Below, piece by piece: positions 18,591 to 27,199 of a stretch of 64,000 nucleotides of DNA. The stretch is from an uncultured Butyricimonas sp. (lineage in GTDB: Bacteria > Bacteroidota > Bacteroidia > Bacteroidales > Marinifilaceae), in assembly GCA_944321845.1 (NCBI GenBank), contig CALUMT010000010.1, positions 1 through 64,000 of the forward strand. Direction: 5' to 3'. The notes beneath the pieces were generated by a model. That model worked only from the letters and a program-made list of their open reading frames with translations, was not told the origin of the DNA and ran no database searches. Made by a program: the position numbers and the translations under genes. The first letter of the stretch is position 1. Each line of letters starts with the position of its first letter.

Positions 18591-20477
18591 ATGAGTGACG
18601 TTATTCATCACGAGTGCGGTATCGCTCTCGTTCGGTTGTTGAAACCGCTATCTTATTATCAACAGAAATATGGAACTTGTTTATACGGCTTGAAACGGTT
18701 GTATATTCTAATGGAAAAACAGCGTAACCGGGGACAGGATGGAGCTGGTGTCGTGGGCTTGAAATTGAATATGGATCCCGGGTTTAAATACATGGACCGA
18801 GTCCGTTCCTGTGACGCCAATCCCATACAGGAGGTGTTTGACAAGATCCATGAATATCTGCCGGCTCAAGCGCTCCGGGAATACGATGCGGAACAGGCCA
18901 AGCAGAATCTTCCTTTTGTTTCGGAAATATATCTGGGGCATTTGCGTTACGCCACTTTCGGGAAAAATAATATTGATTACGTGCATCCCCTGAAAAGGGC
19001 GAGCAATTGGCGGAGTCGTAATCTGGCCCTGGCCGCCAATTTCAACTTGACTAATGTGGATGAGCTTTTCGAGAGTCTTATTGACGCGGGACAGCATCCG
19101 CGTAATTACTCGGATACGGTGACCCTTCTCGAGAAAGTGGGTTACTTCCTCGACGATGAGATTCAGGATTTGTATAAATATTACAAGCAACAGGGATATT
19201 CCAAGCGGGATATCACTCCGCTTATCGAGTCCAATATCAATCTTCAACGGGTACTTTCCCGGGCCAGTGCCGACTGGGACGGGGGCTATGCTGTGGCGGG
19301 AATCATCGGCCACGGGGATACTTTCGTGATGCGGGATCCCTGGGGAATACGTCCTGCCTATTATTACCGGGACGAAGAGGTTGTCGTGGTGGCCTCCGAG
19401 GCTTCTGTCATTCAGACCGCGTTTAGAGGTGAGGATATGGATATTCGGGAAATTCAACCGGGTTATGCCTTGATTATCCGTAAGGATGGGTCCGTGAGCG
19501 AGGAACTGGTTCGGGAACCGCGGGAGCGTCGGAGTTGTTCCTTCGAACGGATATATTTTTCCCGGGGAAATGATAAGGATATCTATCCCGAGCGGAAGAA
19601 ACTGGGTGAGTTGCTCGCTCCCCGTCTGGTGAAAGCCGTGGAAGGTGATTTGGACAACACGGTATTCTCTTTTATCCCGAACACGGCCGAGACTTCTTTC
19701 TACGGGATGATCAAGGGAATCCAACAATACATGGTTGCCGAGAAAAAACGGCAGATACGGGAAGGAAAGGCCGCCTGGAGCGAGGAAGTTTTAGACGAGA
19801 TAATCAGTCATGAGCCTCGGGTGGAGAAGATCGTCATCAAGGATGCCAAGTTGAGGACCTTTATTACCGGGGATGCCGGGCGTGATGACCTCGTGGGACA
19901 CGTTTATGATGTCACTTATGGTGTGCTGAAACCCACGGACAATCTCGTGGTGATAGATGATTCCATCGTGCGTGGAACAACCTTGAAACGGAGTATCTTG
20001 CGCATCCTTGACGGATTACATCCCCGTCGCATAGTGGTTGTTTCCTCCGCTCCGCAAATCCGTTATCCGGATTGCTATGGTATAGACATGACCCGTATGA
20101 ATGAGTTTATTGCCTTCAATGCAGCCATTGAATTGCTGAAGGAACGGGGTATGGCTCACGTGATTGATGAGGTTTATGCAAAATGTAAGGCCCAGCAGGG
20201 ACTCCCGAAGGAGCAGATGGTGAACCATGTGAAGGAGATTTACGCTCCTTTTACCGATGAGGAAATATCCGATAAGATCGCCCGTATGATTACCGACGAG
20301 CATATCCGGGCGGAAATAAAGGTCGTGTTTCAGACGGTTCCCGATTTGCATCGGGCATGTCCGGGGCATAGCGGGGACTGGTATTTCACGGGAGACTATC
20401 CAACCCCCGGTGGTAATAAGGTTGTGAATACGGCCTATATTAATTGGATAGAAGGTCGGGATGTCCGTTCCTATTGA
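18591..20477 (+). CDS. Long PurF-like amidophosphoribosyltransferase
   Basis: A 628-residue protein with an N-terminal class II glutamine amidotransferase domain (HECGIALVRLL, then KQRNRGQDGAG and YLGHLRYATFG) and a C-terminal phosphoribosyltransferase domain with the PRPP loop VVIDDSIVRGTT. By family it should move glutamine amide nitrogen onto PRPP, the first purine step. Cys9 would be the nucleophile after removal of an eight-residue propeptide, as some PurF proteins require. The protein is well over 100 residues longer than ordinary PurF. Longer versions are common in Bacteroidota; whether this is the main PurF or a paralogue cannot be told here. A TAnnTTTG element precedes it and a strong terminator follows. 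Confidence 0.85.
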   Translation: MSDVIHHECGIALVRLLKPLSYYQQKYGTCLYGLKRLYILMEKQRNRGQDGAGVVGLKLNMDPGFKYMDRVRSCDANPIQEVFDKIHEYLPAQALREYDAEQAKQNLPFVSEIYLGHLRYATFGKNNIDYVHPLKRASNWRSRNLALAANFNLTNVDELFESLIDAGQHPRNYSDTVTLLEKVGYFLDDEIQDLYKYYKQQGYSKRDITPLIESNINLQRVLSRASADWDGGYAVAGIIGHGDTFVMRDPWGIRPAYYYRDEEVVVVASEASVIQTAFRGEDMDIREIQPGYALIIRKDGSVSEELVREPRERRSCSFERIYFSRGNDKDIYPERKKLGELLAPRLVKAVEGDLDNTVFSFIPNTAETSFYGMIKGIQQYMVAEKKRQIREGKAAWSEEVLDEIISHEPRVEKIVIKDAKLRTFITGDAGRDDLVGHVYDVTYGVLKPTDNLVVIDDSIVRGTTLKRSILRILDGLHPRRIVVVSSAPQIRYPDCYGIDMTRMNEFIAFNAAIELLKERGMAHVIDEVYAKCKAQQGLPKEQMVNHVKEIYAPFTDEEISDKIARMITDEHIRAEIKVVFQTVPDLHRACPGHSGDWYFTGDYPTPGGNKVVNTAYINWIEGRDVRSY

Positions 20478-20515
20478 TTCTTAGGCGGGATTTATATTAT
20501 CGTTTTCTTTATAAA

Positions 20516-20564
20516 AGGTGGCGAAAAGGCGAGAAAGACTTCTCCTCTTCGCCACCTCTTTTTT
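20516..20564 (+). terminator. Intrinsic terminator after the PurF-like gene
   Basis: A 10-bp stem, AGGTGGCGAA with TTCGCCACCT, is followed by CTTTTTT. The loop has some further internal pairing. It begins 39 bases after the stop codon. Confidence 0.88.
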
Positions 20565-20592
20565 GCTACCATGTTTTTTCAGCCCCTCAAAA

Positions 20593-20654
20593 ACGGTTGT
20601 TGAACCCGTGTTTACGGTTCATGAACCGTTACTGAACCGTTGCTGAACCGTTCC
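20593..20654. repeat. Cluster of GAACCGTT half-sites with three 11-bp direct repeats
   Basis: TGAACCGTTAC, TGAACCGTTGC and TGAACCGTTCC follow one another at 20622-20632, 20633-20643 and 20644-20654. A perfect 16-bp palindrome (ACGGTTCATGAACCGT, 20614-20629) overlaps the first unit, and a looser inverted pair lies at 20593-20609. On the minus strand the final part can fold and is followed by TTTTT, so it may also end the YecH-like transcript. It is not explained by any gene. Confidence 0.75.
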
Positions 20655-20737
20655 AAAGAAGACTAAGTGTTATGTTTATGAGGAATTTATGATGAACAGA
20701 AAATATCCGTTGCCTGTAAATTCCGGTTTTGCTTAAA

Positions 20738-20974
20738 TTATTCGTGATCACAGACCTTGCTCTTGTCTACGGTGAATCCTTCTGCCGTCGGCATGAATTT
20801 TCCCTTCTCTTTCAGGAAGGAAATCAATTCATCCACGTTCATGTTATCGGCGGAGCAGGCATAGAAACGTTGTTCACTACCGAATTTGTTTATGATAGCC
20901 TCTCGCAGAGAGGATTCTGAGTAACTGTTGCCTTCCATCATGTGAAGGACTTCATGCGCGTGTAATTGTTCCAT
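20738..20974 (-). CDS. YecH-like small metal-binding protein (DUF2492)
   Basis: A 78-residue protein resembling the YecH/DUF2492 family: HAHEVLHMMEG at the start, FYACSADNMNVDELISFL in the middle, KGKFMPTAEGF and a C-terminal KVCDH. The conserved His and Cys residues suggest metal binding, but the family's role is not established. It stands alone on the minus strand between the repeat cluster and a divergent orphan gene. A near-match -7 element (TATCTTTA) lies 14 bases upstream. Confidence 0.82.
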   Translation of the reverse strand: MEQLHAHEVLHMMEGNSYSESSLREAIINKFGSEQRFYACSADNMNVDELISFLKEKGKFMPTAEGFTVDKSKVCDHE

Positions 20975-21089
20975 AGTTTTTTGGTGTTAAAGATAGCAAT
21001 CTTCCGGAAAAATCTCTCGTTTTTCAATTATCGTGTTGGTTCTATGAATAAATTGCCTGTCGGATGGTGATGTTTTAGGAAGAGTTTAT

Positions 21090-21097
21090 TAGTTTTG
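21090..21097 (+). promoter_or_regulatory. Putative -7 promoter element for the orphan gene
   Basis: TAGTTTTG matches TAnnTTTG and lies 17 bases before the ATG at 21115. The same octamer drives the second ECF sigma gene at 48826. No -33 match at the expected spacing. Confidence 0.45.
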
Positions 21098-21114
21098 TAA
21101 TAAATGGATTGTTT

Positions 21115-21486
21115 ATGATACAGGGTAACTATAATTCAATTGCTTTTTTTAGAAAGTATTTTCACATTCCCGCGGGGCAGAAATTGGCGTGGGCATTGAT
21201 TAGGGAGACGGTTCAGGGAAAGTCGGAAATCCGCTTGGGACTTGTTTTTTGTCAACATCCTCACGTGTACCTGGATGTAGCCATGAGGCGTTTTTTCACG
21301 GTGTTGGATGTCAATGGGGCGGGTGTTACACGTGAAGTGTACCCGGCTCAGCGGCATTTGTGCAAGGGTGTTTTCCGTTTTGTCGCGGATAACGGATCAT
21401 GTCGTGAATTCCCTAAAAATTATATTCGGGATATTTATTTTACATCGGTTTATTCTTCCGAAATTTTCGTTCAGCGTTTGTATTGA
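21115..21486 (+). CDS. Hypothetical protein, orphan
   Basis: A 123-residue open frame with ordinary codon use and a promoter-like element close upstream, which is the main reason to accept it. I recognise no domain. There is no signal peptide or membrane helix; the protein is rich in aromatic residues and basic overall. It converges on mnmA, and a GC-rich hairpin lies just past its stop. Function unknown. Confidence 0.55.
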   Translation: MIQGNYNSIAFFRKYFHIPAGQKLAWALIRETVQGKSEIRLGLVFCQHPHVYLDVAMRRFFTVLDVNGAGVTREVYPAQRHLCKGVFRFVADNGSCREFPKNYIRDIYFTSVYSSEIFVQRLY

Positions 21487-21511
21487 CGGGCCGGATGTGG
21501 CCCGGTTTCTT
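21487..21511 (+). terminator. Probable terminator between the orphan gene and mnmA
   Basis: CGGGCC and GGCCCG pair around a 6-base loop, followed by GTTTCTT on the plus strand. The T-run is short, so efficiency is uncertain. It reaches the mnmA stop codon and may separate the two convergent transcripts. Confidence 0.5.
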
Positions 21512-22589
21512 AAACGATAATTCCTCCGCCGATGACATCGGGTCCCTCGTAGAAAACTGCACTTTGGCCCGGAGTGATGGAGTCTACGGGAGTGTGGAAT
21601 TCTCCTTGTAATCCGTTGCCATCATGGCGAAGGGTGGCAGGGAAACCGGCATTGCGGTAACGGATTTTGGCGGAAACCTCGAAATTGTCGGGAAGTGTGG
21701 CGTATTTCATGAGATTGATGTTTTTGGCAGAGAAATGGAATCCCTGTAACTCTTCCCGGGTACCGAGGACAACTTCATTTCGTTGCGGGTCTATGGCCAC
21801 GACGAACATGGGACGGCCCAGGGCGATACCGAGGCCTTTGCGTTGACCGATGGTGTAATTGGGAAATCCCTGGTGCTGTCCGAGGATCTTCCCGGAGGTG
21901 TCGACGAATGAGCCGGGTCCGTATTTCGTGGCATAATTCTCCACGTGCTCAGCCAGAAATGTACGGTAGTTGTTGTCGGGAATAAAGCATATTTCCTGGC
22001 TTTCGCTTTTCTTGGAGAGGCGTTCATATCCTCGTTGGAGGGCTATCTGACGGACTTCCGTCTTGGTCAATTCTCCCAGGGGGAAAAGAGTTCTGGCGAG
22101 ATTTTCTTGGGTGAGGGTCCAAAGGAAATAGGTTTGATCCTTGGTCTCGTCAATGCCTTTGCGCAGGAAATAACGGCCGTTCTCGTGTCCGATGCGGGCA
22201 TAATGGCCGGTGGCGATATAGTCACAACCGAGGGAGTCGGCCATCTCGATAAGTTTTCCCCATTTGATGACGGAATTACATAGCACGCAGGGATTAGGTG
22301 TATGTCCTTGAAGATATTCGTCGATGAAATTGGTGATGACGAGCTTTCTGAAATCTTCGCGGATGTCAAGAATGTGGTGTTCGAATCCCATTTGCTGGGC
22401 CATGTGTTTGGCCTCGAAAATGGCATTCACGCTGCAACAGCCTTTTTCCTTTTCCAGGCAAGCCTGTGATATTTGGTCATAGACCCGGTATGTGACCCCG
22501 ATAAGTTCGTAACCTTGTTCGCGCAGAAGCATGGCGGCGACACTGCTGTCGATTCCTCCGCTCATGGCCATTAATACTCGTTTTCCCAT
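21510..22589 (-). CDS. mnmA: tRNA-specific 2-thiouridylase MnmA
   Basis: A 359-residue ATP-pyrophosphatase that installs the 2-thio group on U34 of tRNA for Lys, Glu and Gln. The P-loop motif SGGIDSS is at residues 10-16, the catalytic cysteine in TPNPCVLCN (C101/C104) and the partner cysteine in SESQEICFIPD. Normal length. It is the last gene of a minus-strand run that begins with the S66-like gene; the gap to trmB is 17 bases. Two tRNA-modifying genes side by side make co-expression sensible. Confidence 0.96.
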   Translation of the reverse strand: MGKRVLMAMSGGIDSSVAAMLLREQGYELIGVTYRVYDQISQACLEKEKGCCSVNAIFEAKHMAQQMGFEHHILDIREDFRKLVITNFIDEYLQGHTPNPCVLCNSVIKWGKLIEMADSLGCDYIATGHYARIGHENGRYFLRKGIDETKDQTYFLWTLTQENLARTLFPLGELTKTEVRQIALQRGYERLSKKSESQEICFIPDNNYRTFLAEHVENYATKYGPGSFVDTSGKILGQHQGFPNYTIGQRKGLGIALGRPMFVVAIDPQRNEVVLGTREELQGFHFSAKNINLMKYATLPDNFEVSAKIRYRNAGFPATLRHDGNGLQGEFHTPVDSITPGQSAVFYEGPDVIGGGIIV

Positions 22590-22606
22590 TGGCTTATGGT
22601 ATTTTA

Positions 22607-23365
22607 TTATTGTTTGTTTTTGGGTTGGGGCGACATGAAGCGGGCTTCGCTATGGTAGTCGTCTTTTTCTATTTCCTCTTCAGGCTCCTCGAGAGTTGGT
22701 TGTTGAGGAAGTTCGAATTTCAGGTATTTGATGGTTTTCCCGCGGGCGAGCCATTGTTGCTCGTAGAAGGTGCGGATGCCTAATATTTTATCATCCAGTC
22801 CACTCTCGTAGAGATTGTCGGTATTCACGAGGACTGGAAGTTGATTCTTGTTGATGAGGGCAGCCGTGTAACGGTAAAGGAACGGGCTGTCCGTTTTCAG
22901 GTGAATAAGTCCGTTATCCCGGAGAATCTGTCGGTAGAGAGTCAGGAAACGGGTTCCGGTGAGCCGTTTGCGGGCCTTGGCCATCTGGGGATCGGGGAAG
23001 GTTATCCATATTTCGGAGATCTCTCCGGGGGCAAATATGGAGGCCAGTACTTCGGCGTGAGTCCGCAGGAATGCCACGTTGTGCAATCCTTTTTCTGTAG
23101 CGGCCTTAGCCCCGGTCCACATTCGGGCTCCCTTGATGTCCAACCCGATGAAATTCTTTTCCGGGTAGATTTCTCCCAGCCCCACGGCGTATTCGCCTTT
23201 GCCGCAACCGACCTCCAGGACGATGGGGTTGTTGTTTCCGAAGACGGATTCCCCCCAGTGTCCTTTCAAGCGGTAGTCCGTACGAAATACTTCCTCATGA
23301 CGGGGTTGATAGACATTGGGCAGCGTTTCCATTTCGGCGAATTTGGCCAGTTTATTTTTTCCCAT
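22607..23365 (-). CDS. trmB: tRNA (guanine-N7-)-methyltransferase TrmB
   Basis: A 252-residue SAM-dependent methyltransferase that makes m7G46 in tRNA. The SAM-binding loop is LEVGCGKGEYAVGLG and the family signature WITFPDPQMAKARKRL follows. The last 25 or so residues are strongly acidic and then polar, an extension beyond the core domain. It is followed by mnmA after 17 bases and preceded by gldH after 5 bases. Confidence 0.94.
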   Translation of the reverse strand: MGKNKLAKFAEMETLPNVYQPRHEEVFRTDYRLKGHWGESVFGNNNPIVLEVGCGKGEYAVGLGEIYPEKNFIGLDIKGARMWTGAKAATEKGLHNVAFLRTHAEVLASIFAPGEISEIWITFPDPQMAKARKRLTGTRFLTLYRQILRDNGLIHLKTDSPFLYRYTAALINKNQLPVLVNTDNLYESGLDDKILGIRTFYEQQWLARGKTIKYLKFELPQQPTLEEPEEEIEKDDYHSEARFMSPQPKNKQ

Positions 23366-23370
23366 GATTT

Positions 23371-23859
23371 TTAATCGTTTGTTGTTTGTAATTCAAGTGT
23401 TATCCCCGTGTCGCTAATGGCGGGTAAAGGGTTATCTTTCATCAGTTGGCGTATGGTGATGGTGTAATGTTTGGCAGAGTCCAGCTGGACGGGATGGGAT
23501 AACGAGGTGGAGAATGTCTTGAACCCGTTAATTCCTTGTCCTTTCCATATCCCGTCGGGAGTAGCCAGTTGAAGGTGAAGGGTGTCGGCCAGCAGGGTAA
23601 CATAATCTCCGGTTATGGAAATGAGGCAGTGCAGATCCAGGTAAGGATAATCTGTCGTGTGACGAAACCACACGGAGGGCTGGTAATTTCCATGCTGGTG
23701 GGGAATGAACTCGAAGGAGATGATTTCATCCCCCGGCCATTCTTCCCCGGAGAAATGATGATTTGCCTTGTAGGATGAAGAATCGCACCCGTGCAGGCAG
23801 AGGACCAACAGCAGGAGCAGGGAAAGCCAATTCTTATTACGGGCAAATCCGGGATTCAT
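23371..23859 (-). CDS. gldH: GldH-like gliding motility lipoprotein
   Basis: A 162-residue lipoprotein resembling GldH. The N-terminus is basic then hydrophobic, ending in a lipobox (LCLHGC). The rest has the GldH-type pattern with ISFEFIPHQHGNYQPSVWFRHTTDYPY and KGQGINGFKTF. In gliding Flavobacteria GldH is needed for motility; many non-gliding gut Bacteroidales keep it, so its role there is open. The ATG at 23859 overlaps the NUDIX stop by four bases (ATGA), indicating coupled translation. Confidence 0.85.
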   Translation of the reverse strand: MNPGFARNKNWLSLLLLLVLCLHGCDSSSYKANHHFSGEEWPGDEIISFEFIPHQHGNYQPSVWFRHTTDYPYLDLHCLISITGDYVTLLADTLHLQLATPDGIWKGQGINGFKTFSTSLSHPVQLDSAKHYTITIRQLMKDNPLPAISDTGITLELQTTND

Positions 23860-24476
23860 ACTTCGTGTTTTAATAATGTTTCTAATTCTGCAATAATCAT
23901 GGCAGTTGCACCCCAAATGAAATTTTCCCCGATTTGGTAACCGCGGGCCTTAATCTCGTGGTTGTTTCGGAAGATTGTTCGGATGGTTTTATTCCGGTCA
24001 TCCAATATCTGCTGGAGTGAAACCGGAATGACTTCATCCACCTCATTTGGAGAGAGGACAAAATTAGGCATTTTAGGAATTGTTCCCACGTAAGGAGTAA
24101 TATTAAAATTACTTAATGGTATGTATATGTCTGATAGTGTGCTGACGATATTGATATGTTGTGGGGAGACTCCAATTTCTTCCTGGCATTCCCGTAGGGC
24201 GGCACTTTGTTTGTCCGGGTCGCTTTCTTCGATTTTGCCGCCCGGGAAGGCGATTTGTCCTCCATGGTATTTTCCCTGGTTGGAACGGCGTATGAGAAGC
24301 AGGTTCCAATCATTGTTTTCGGGACTTAATAATACCATGACAGCACTCGGGATGGGGGGCCGATGATGGACCCCTTCAATTCCGGGAATGATTTTCGGGG
24401 AAGGAGCCATGCGGGCATGGGCTTGTTCCCCGGGACGTTCATGGGCTAACGCGGATAGAATCTCTGGTAGGTTCAT
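23856..24476 (-). CDS. NUDIX hydrolase, CoA pyrophosphatase type
   Basis: A 206-residue NUDIX protein. The NUDIX box reads GGKIEESDPDKQSAALRECQ then EEIGV, matching the consensus, and just before it is the CoA-pyrophosphatase signature RRSNQGKYHGGQIAFPGG. The family cleaves CoA or its derivatives to 3',5'-ADP and 4'-phosphopantetheine. It overlaps both neighbours by four bases (ATGA junctions with the fusion peptidase upstream and gldH downstream), so the three genes are surely one transcript. Confidence 0.9.
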   Translation of the reverse strand: MNLPEILSALAHERPGEQAHARMAPSPKIIPGIEGVHHRPPIPSAVMVLLSPENNDWNLLLIRRSNQGKYHGGQIAFPGGKIEESDPDKQSAALRECQEEIGVSPQHINIVSTLSDIYIPLSNFNITPYVGTIPKMPNFVLSPNEVDEVIPVSLQQILDDRNKTIRTIFRNNHEIKARGYQIGENFIWGATAMIIAELETLLKHEV

Positions 24477-26248
24477 GCTTGTTCTTGTTGGGCTTGAACG
24501 GTATTCAGCACACGTAACAGGTTACCGCCCCATAACCGGGCCAGGTCTGTTTCCGAGTATCCCTGCCGGAGCAATTCCATGGTGAGTCGGGGAAGTTCGT
24601 TGGCGGCCCGGCAACCGGTAAGTTTTTCTTCGTCATCCCCATCGAAATCCGTACCGATACCCACGTGCTCAATCCCGACGAGCTGGACCACGTGGTTGAT
24701 GTGGGCAATGGCGTCTTCAATGGTGGCTTCCCCTGAGTCTTTGAGGAATGGGCCGTAAAGGCATATTTGGATCACACCTCCTTTAGCGGCGATGGCACGG
24801 ATCTGTTCGTCGGTGAGGTTCCTGGGGTGATTGCACAGGGAACGGCAGGATGAATGGGAGGCTATAATGGGGGCTGTGCTGATTTCAAGGACATCGCTCA
24901 CGGTCTTGTCTCCCGCGTGGGAAATGTCCACGATGATACCCAGGCGATTCATTTCGGTTACGACTTTACGTCCAAAATCGCTTAGGCCGTTATGCTCGTG
25001 GTTACCCTTGGCCGAGTCGCAGATGTCATTGTCCCCGTTATGACAGAGGGTGATATAGGAAACCCCCATGTTTTTGAAAAGAGTAAGGTTCGAGAGGTCT
25101 TTCCCGAGCGCATAGCCATTTTCGATGCCGAGGAATATTGCTTTTTTGCCGGCGTTTTTCAGGAACACGAGATCATCGGCTGAATAGGCTATTCCCACTT
25201 GAGTTTGCAGGCGTTTGGCTTGTTCTGCTATCTGGTAGAGGATGTCGATGGCTTTTTGTGTGGCGGCTTGCAGCGAGTTTTCGTCCCGGTCCTCCTGGTG
25301 GAGGTAAGCTACCATGAATACGGCATCTTCCAGACCTTCCTGCATTTTGGGCAAGTCGACCTTCACGTTGTTATGGCGAAGACTAAAATCAAAATCCTCG
25401 GTAAATTTCATCGGGGTATCGCAATGGGAGTCCACGACGAGTTGTTGTTCGTGGAAGTTTTTTGCCCGAGCGAAGAGTTTGGCTTCGTTGACGAAATAAT
25501 GAAACAGTCGCTGCATTTGCTGATCGGGACGGACTGCCATTTTCTCGGGATGCCATTGGACGCTGAAAATGGGATAGGCAGGCCTACCTTCCATGGCCTC
25601 AATGATTCCGTCCGGAGATGTGGCTGAGACGTGAAAACCGGGAGCCACGTCCTTTATGGCCTGGTGATGGAAGGAGTTCACGACAAGCGAGTCGGTCCCC
25701 ATGATATTAAACAATTGACTTTCTTTTTCAATCAGGACGGTGTGGGAACCGTATTCCCGGCTGACGCTTTGGCTGTGTTTTAACGTGGGCGTCTGTCGTT
25801 GGGAATAAATGTCTTGGTAGTTATTTCCCCCGAAGGCGAGGTTGATGACTTGATGTCCCCGACAAATCCCGAAAATGGGGATGCAACGATCCGTGGCCAA
25901 TTTCACGAGAGTGAAATCGTATTGATCCCGGATAATATTATATTCCTGAAGTTGGGGTATGGGATCTTCCTTGGCGAACAGGGGATTGATGTCTCCACCT
26001 CCGGTAAGAAGCAGGCCGTCGAGCCGTTTAACCGTTTCCCGTAATATTTCGATGTCGGTACAAACCGGGATGAGTACGGGAACACCTCCGGCTTCCAGGA
26101 TAGAAAGCGCATAGGAATTTTCGATGCAGGAATCCCCCTCCCGGTAATTGGCCGAGATGCCGATAAGAGGATGATTGGAGGCGGATTGCCGGTTATCGAT
26201 GGCTTGGTATAATGCAGTTAGGTCCGCGGGATATATAGTGTTGTTCAT
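24473..26248 (-). CDS. Fusion of a C26 glutamine-amidotransferase-like peptidase and an M19 dipeptidase
   Basis: A 591-residue two-domain protein without signal peptide. Residues about 27-260 form a class I amidotransferase-like domain of the C26 type (gamma-glutamyl hydrolase/PuuD): GICRGHQ holds Cys129, and QWHPEK supplies His233 and Glu235, so the triad looks complete. Residues about 270-585 form an M19 membrane-dipeptidase domain: VDSHCDTPM (H275, D277), DISHAGDKTVSDV, SHSSCRSLCNHPRNL and HVGIGTDFDG. One half should cut gamma-glutamyl bonds and the other dipeptides, including some with D-residues. The pairing suggests use of gamma-glutamyl or muropeptide fragments in the cytosol, an inference. 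It follows the S66-like gene by 32 bases. Confidence 0.9.
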   Translation of the reverse strand: MNNTIYPADLTALYQAIDNRQSASNHPLIGISANYREGDSCIENSYALSILEAGGVPVLIPVCTDIEILRETVKRLDGLLLTGGGDINPLFAKEDPIPQLQEYNIIRDQYDFTLVKLATDRCIPIFGICRGHQVINLAFGGNNYQDIYSQRQTPTLKHSQSVSREYGSHTVLIEKESQLFNIMGTDSLVVNSFHHQAIKDVAPGFHVSATSPDGIIEAMEGRPAYPIFSVQWHPEKMAVRPDQQMQRLFHYFVNEAKLFARAKNFHEQQLVVDSHCDTPMKFTEDFDFSLRHNNVKVDLPKMQEGLEDAVFMVAYLHQEDRDENSLQAATQKAIDILYQIAEQAKRLQTQVGIAYSADDLVFLKNAGKKAIFLGIENGYALGKDLSNLTLFKNMGVSYITLCHNGDNDICDSAKGNHEHNGLSDFGRKVVTEMNRLGIIVDISHAGDKTVSDVLEISTAPIIASHSSCRSLCNHPRNLTDEQIRAIAAKGGVIQICLYGPFLKDSGEATIEDAIAHINHVVQLVGIEHVGIGTDFDGDDEEKLTGCRAANELPRLTMELLRQGYSETDLARLWGGNLLRVLNTVQAQQEQA

Positions 26249-26280
26249 AATCGTATTGTTCTTGTTTTAAATTCAGTGGT

Positions 26281-27174
26281 TCATGAAAATTGTATTTTTC
26301 CGCCGTTGATGCTGACAACGAGTTCTATGCCGGTTCCTAAAATGAGGGGATAATTCTCTTTCGTGAGACCGGCAGGAAAGTTAAAACATACCGGGAAATC
26401 GTATTCTTCGATGGCTGCACGGATAATCCGGTTCGCCTTTTCCTGGAACGACGGATTGTTGTCAGTTCCGAGTTGTCCGACGATCATACCTTCGATATGC
26501 TGCAATATCCCGGAATATTTTATGCAGCGGATATATCGGTCGATGAGGTTCAGATCATCAGTAGATTCTTCGATAAAGAGGATTGTTCCTCGAGTGTAAT
26601 GCTCAAGACGAGTGGCATGCAGACTGTGAAACCATCCCAGGTTGCCCCCGATAAGTTCGCCTTCGGAAAACCCGAGTCGATTGTACTCGTGTCGAGGAGT
26701 CGCGTAGGAGGAAATAATGCCGAACAGGTAATTGCGAACCTGATTTATGGCTTCCGGGCTAGTGTCATGAAGTCTATCGGGGGTAAAAGCGTGTAAACTT
26801 TCTATTCCTAGCGTGTATAGTTTTGCATGGAGAACCGTGGTGTCGTTCATGCCGATAATCCATTTGGGGTTCCCTTGAAAAACGGAGTAATCGGCCTCTT
26901 CTACGATACGCAGGGAACCGTAATCCCCGTCGAGACACCAAATGGCACGGCAGTCTTCATCGTTCAATGCCGATTGCCAATCCTGCAGGATTTCCTCAGT
27001 AGCGAATTCATCCCGTGTGTCCCGGGAAAAAAGATGTGGACTTGGAACAGGGGTCAGTCCCCAATCTTTCAACAGACCAGTAATATTATTCCATTCTTCT
27101 GGTGAAGGGATATGGCCTGAGGGTGAAACGAGTGTCACTTTATCTCCAGGTTGCAGGTATGTAGGTCGTATCAT
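26281..27174 (-). CDS. S66 LD-carboxypeptidase-like protein, catalytic residues lost
   Basis: A 297-residue protein with the overall S66 pattern: start [53 protein letters not shown], and [19 protein letters not shown] at the end. In active S66 enzymes the nucleophile lies in a GxSD motif; here the segment reads [11 protein letters not shown], with Asn110 in place of Ser. The histidine of the GHxxxN motif is also replaced (GLTKEN, Leu270), and the RGGYG oxyanion segment reads LDGDYG. The Glu of the triad seems kept (E202/E203). It is therefore probably a non-catalytic binder or a changed enzyme. It heads the minus-strand run, next to the C26-M19 fusion. Confidence 0.85.
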   Translation of the reverse strand: MIRPTYLQPGDKVTLVSPSGHIPSPEEWNNITGLLKDWGLTPVPSPHLFSRDTRDEFATEEILQDWQSALNDEDCRAIWCLDGDYGSLRIVEEADYSVFQGNPKWIIGMNDTTVLHAKLYTLGIESLHAFTPDRLHDTSPEAINQVRNYLFGIISSYATPRHEYNRLGFSEGELIGGNLGWFHSLHATRLEHYTRGTILFIEESTDDLNLIDRYIRCIKYSGILQHIEGMIVGQLGTDNNPSFQEKANRIIRAAIEEYDFPVCFNFPAGLTKENYPLILGTGIELVVSINGGKIQFS

Positions 27175-27199
27175 ATATTCTCTTTTTCATTATTTTGTA

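Noticed and set aside
18708-19727. A 339-codon minus-strand frame inside the PurF-like gene
   Set aside because: The plus strand carries clear amidotransferase and PRPP motifs; the antisense product has no recognisable feature.
20593-20654. A CRISPR array
   Set aside because: The repeats are 11 bp with no spacers and no cas genes are nearby.
20689-20736. A 15-codon plus-strand frame just before the end of the YecH-like gene
   Set aside because: Too short, no ribosome binding site and no conserved context.
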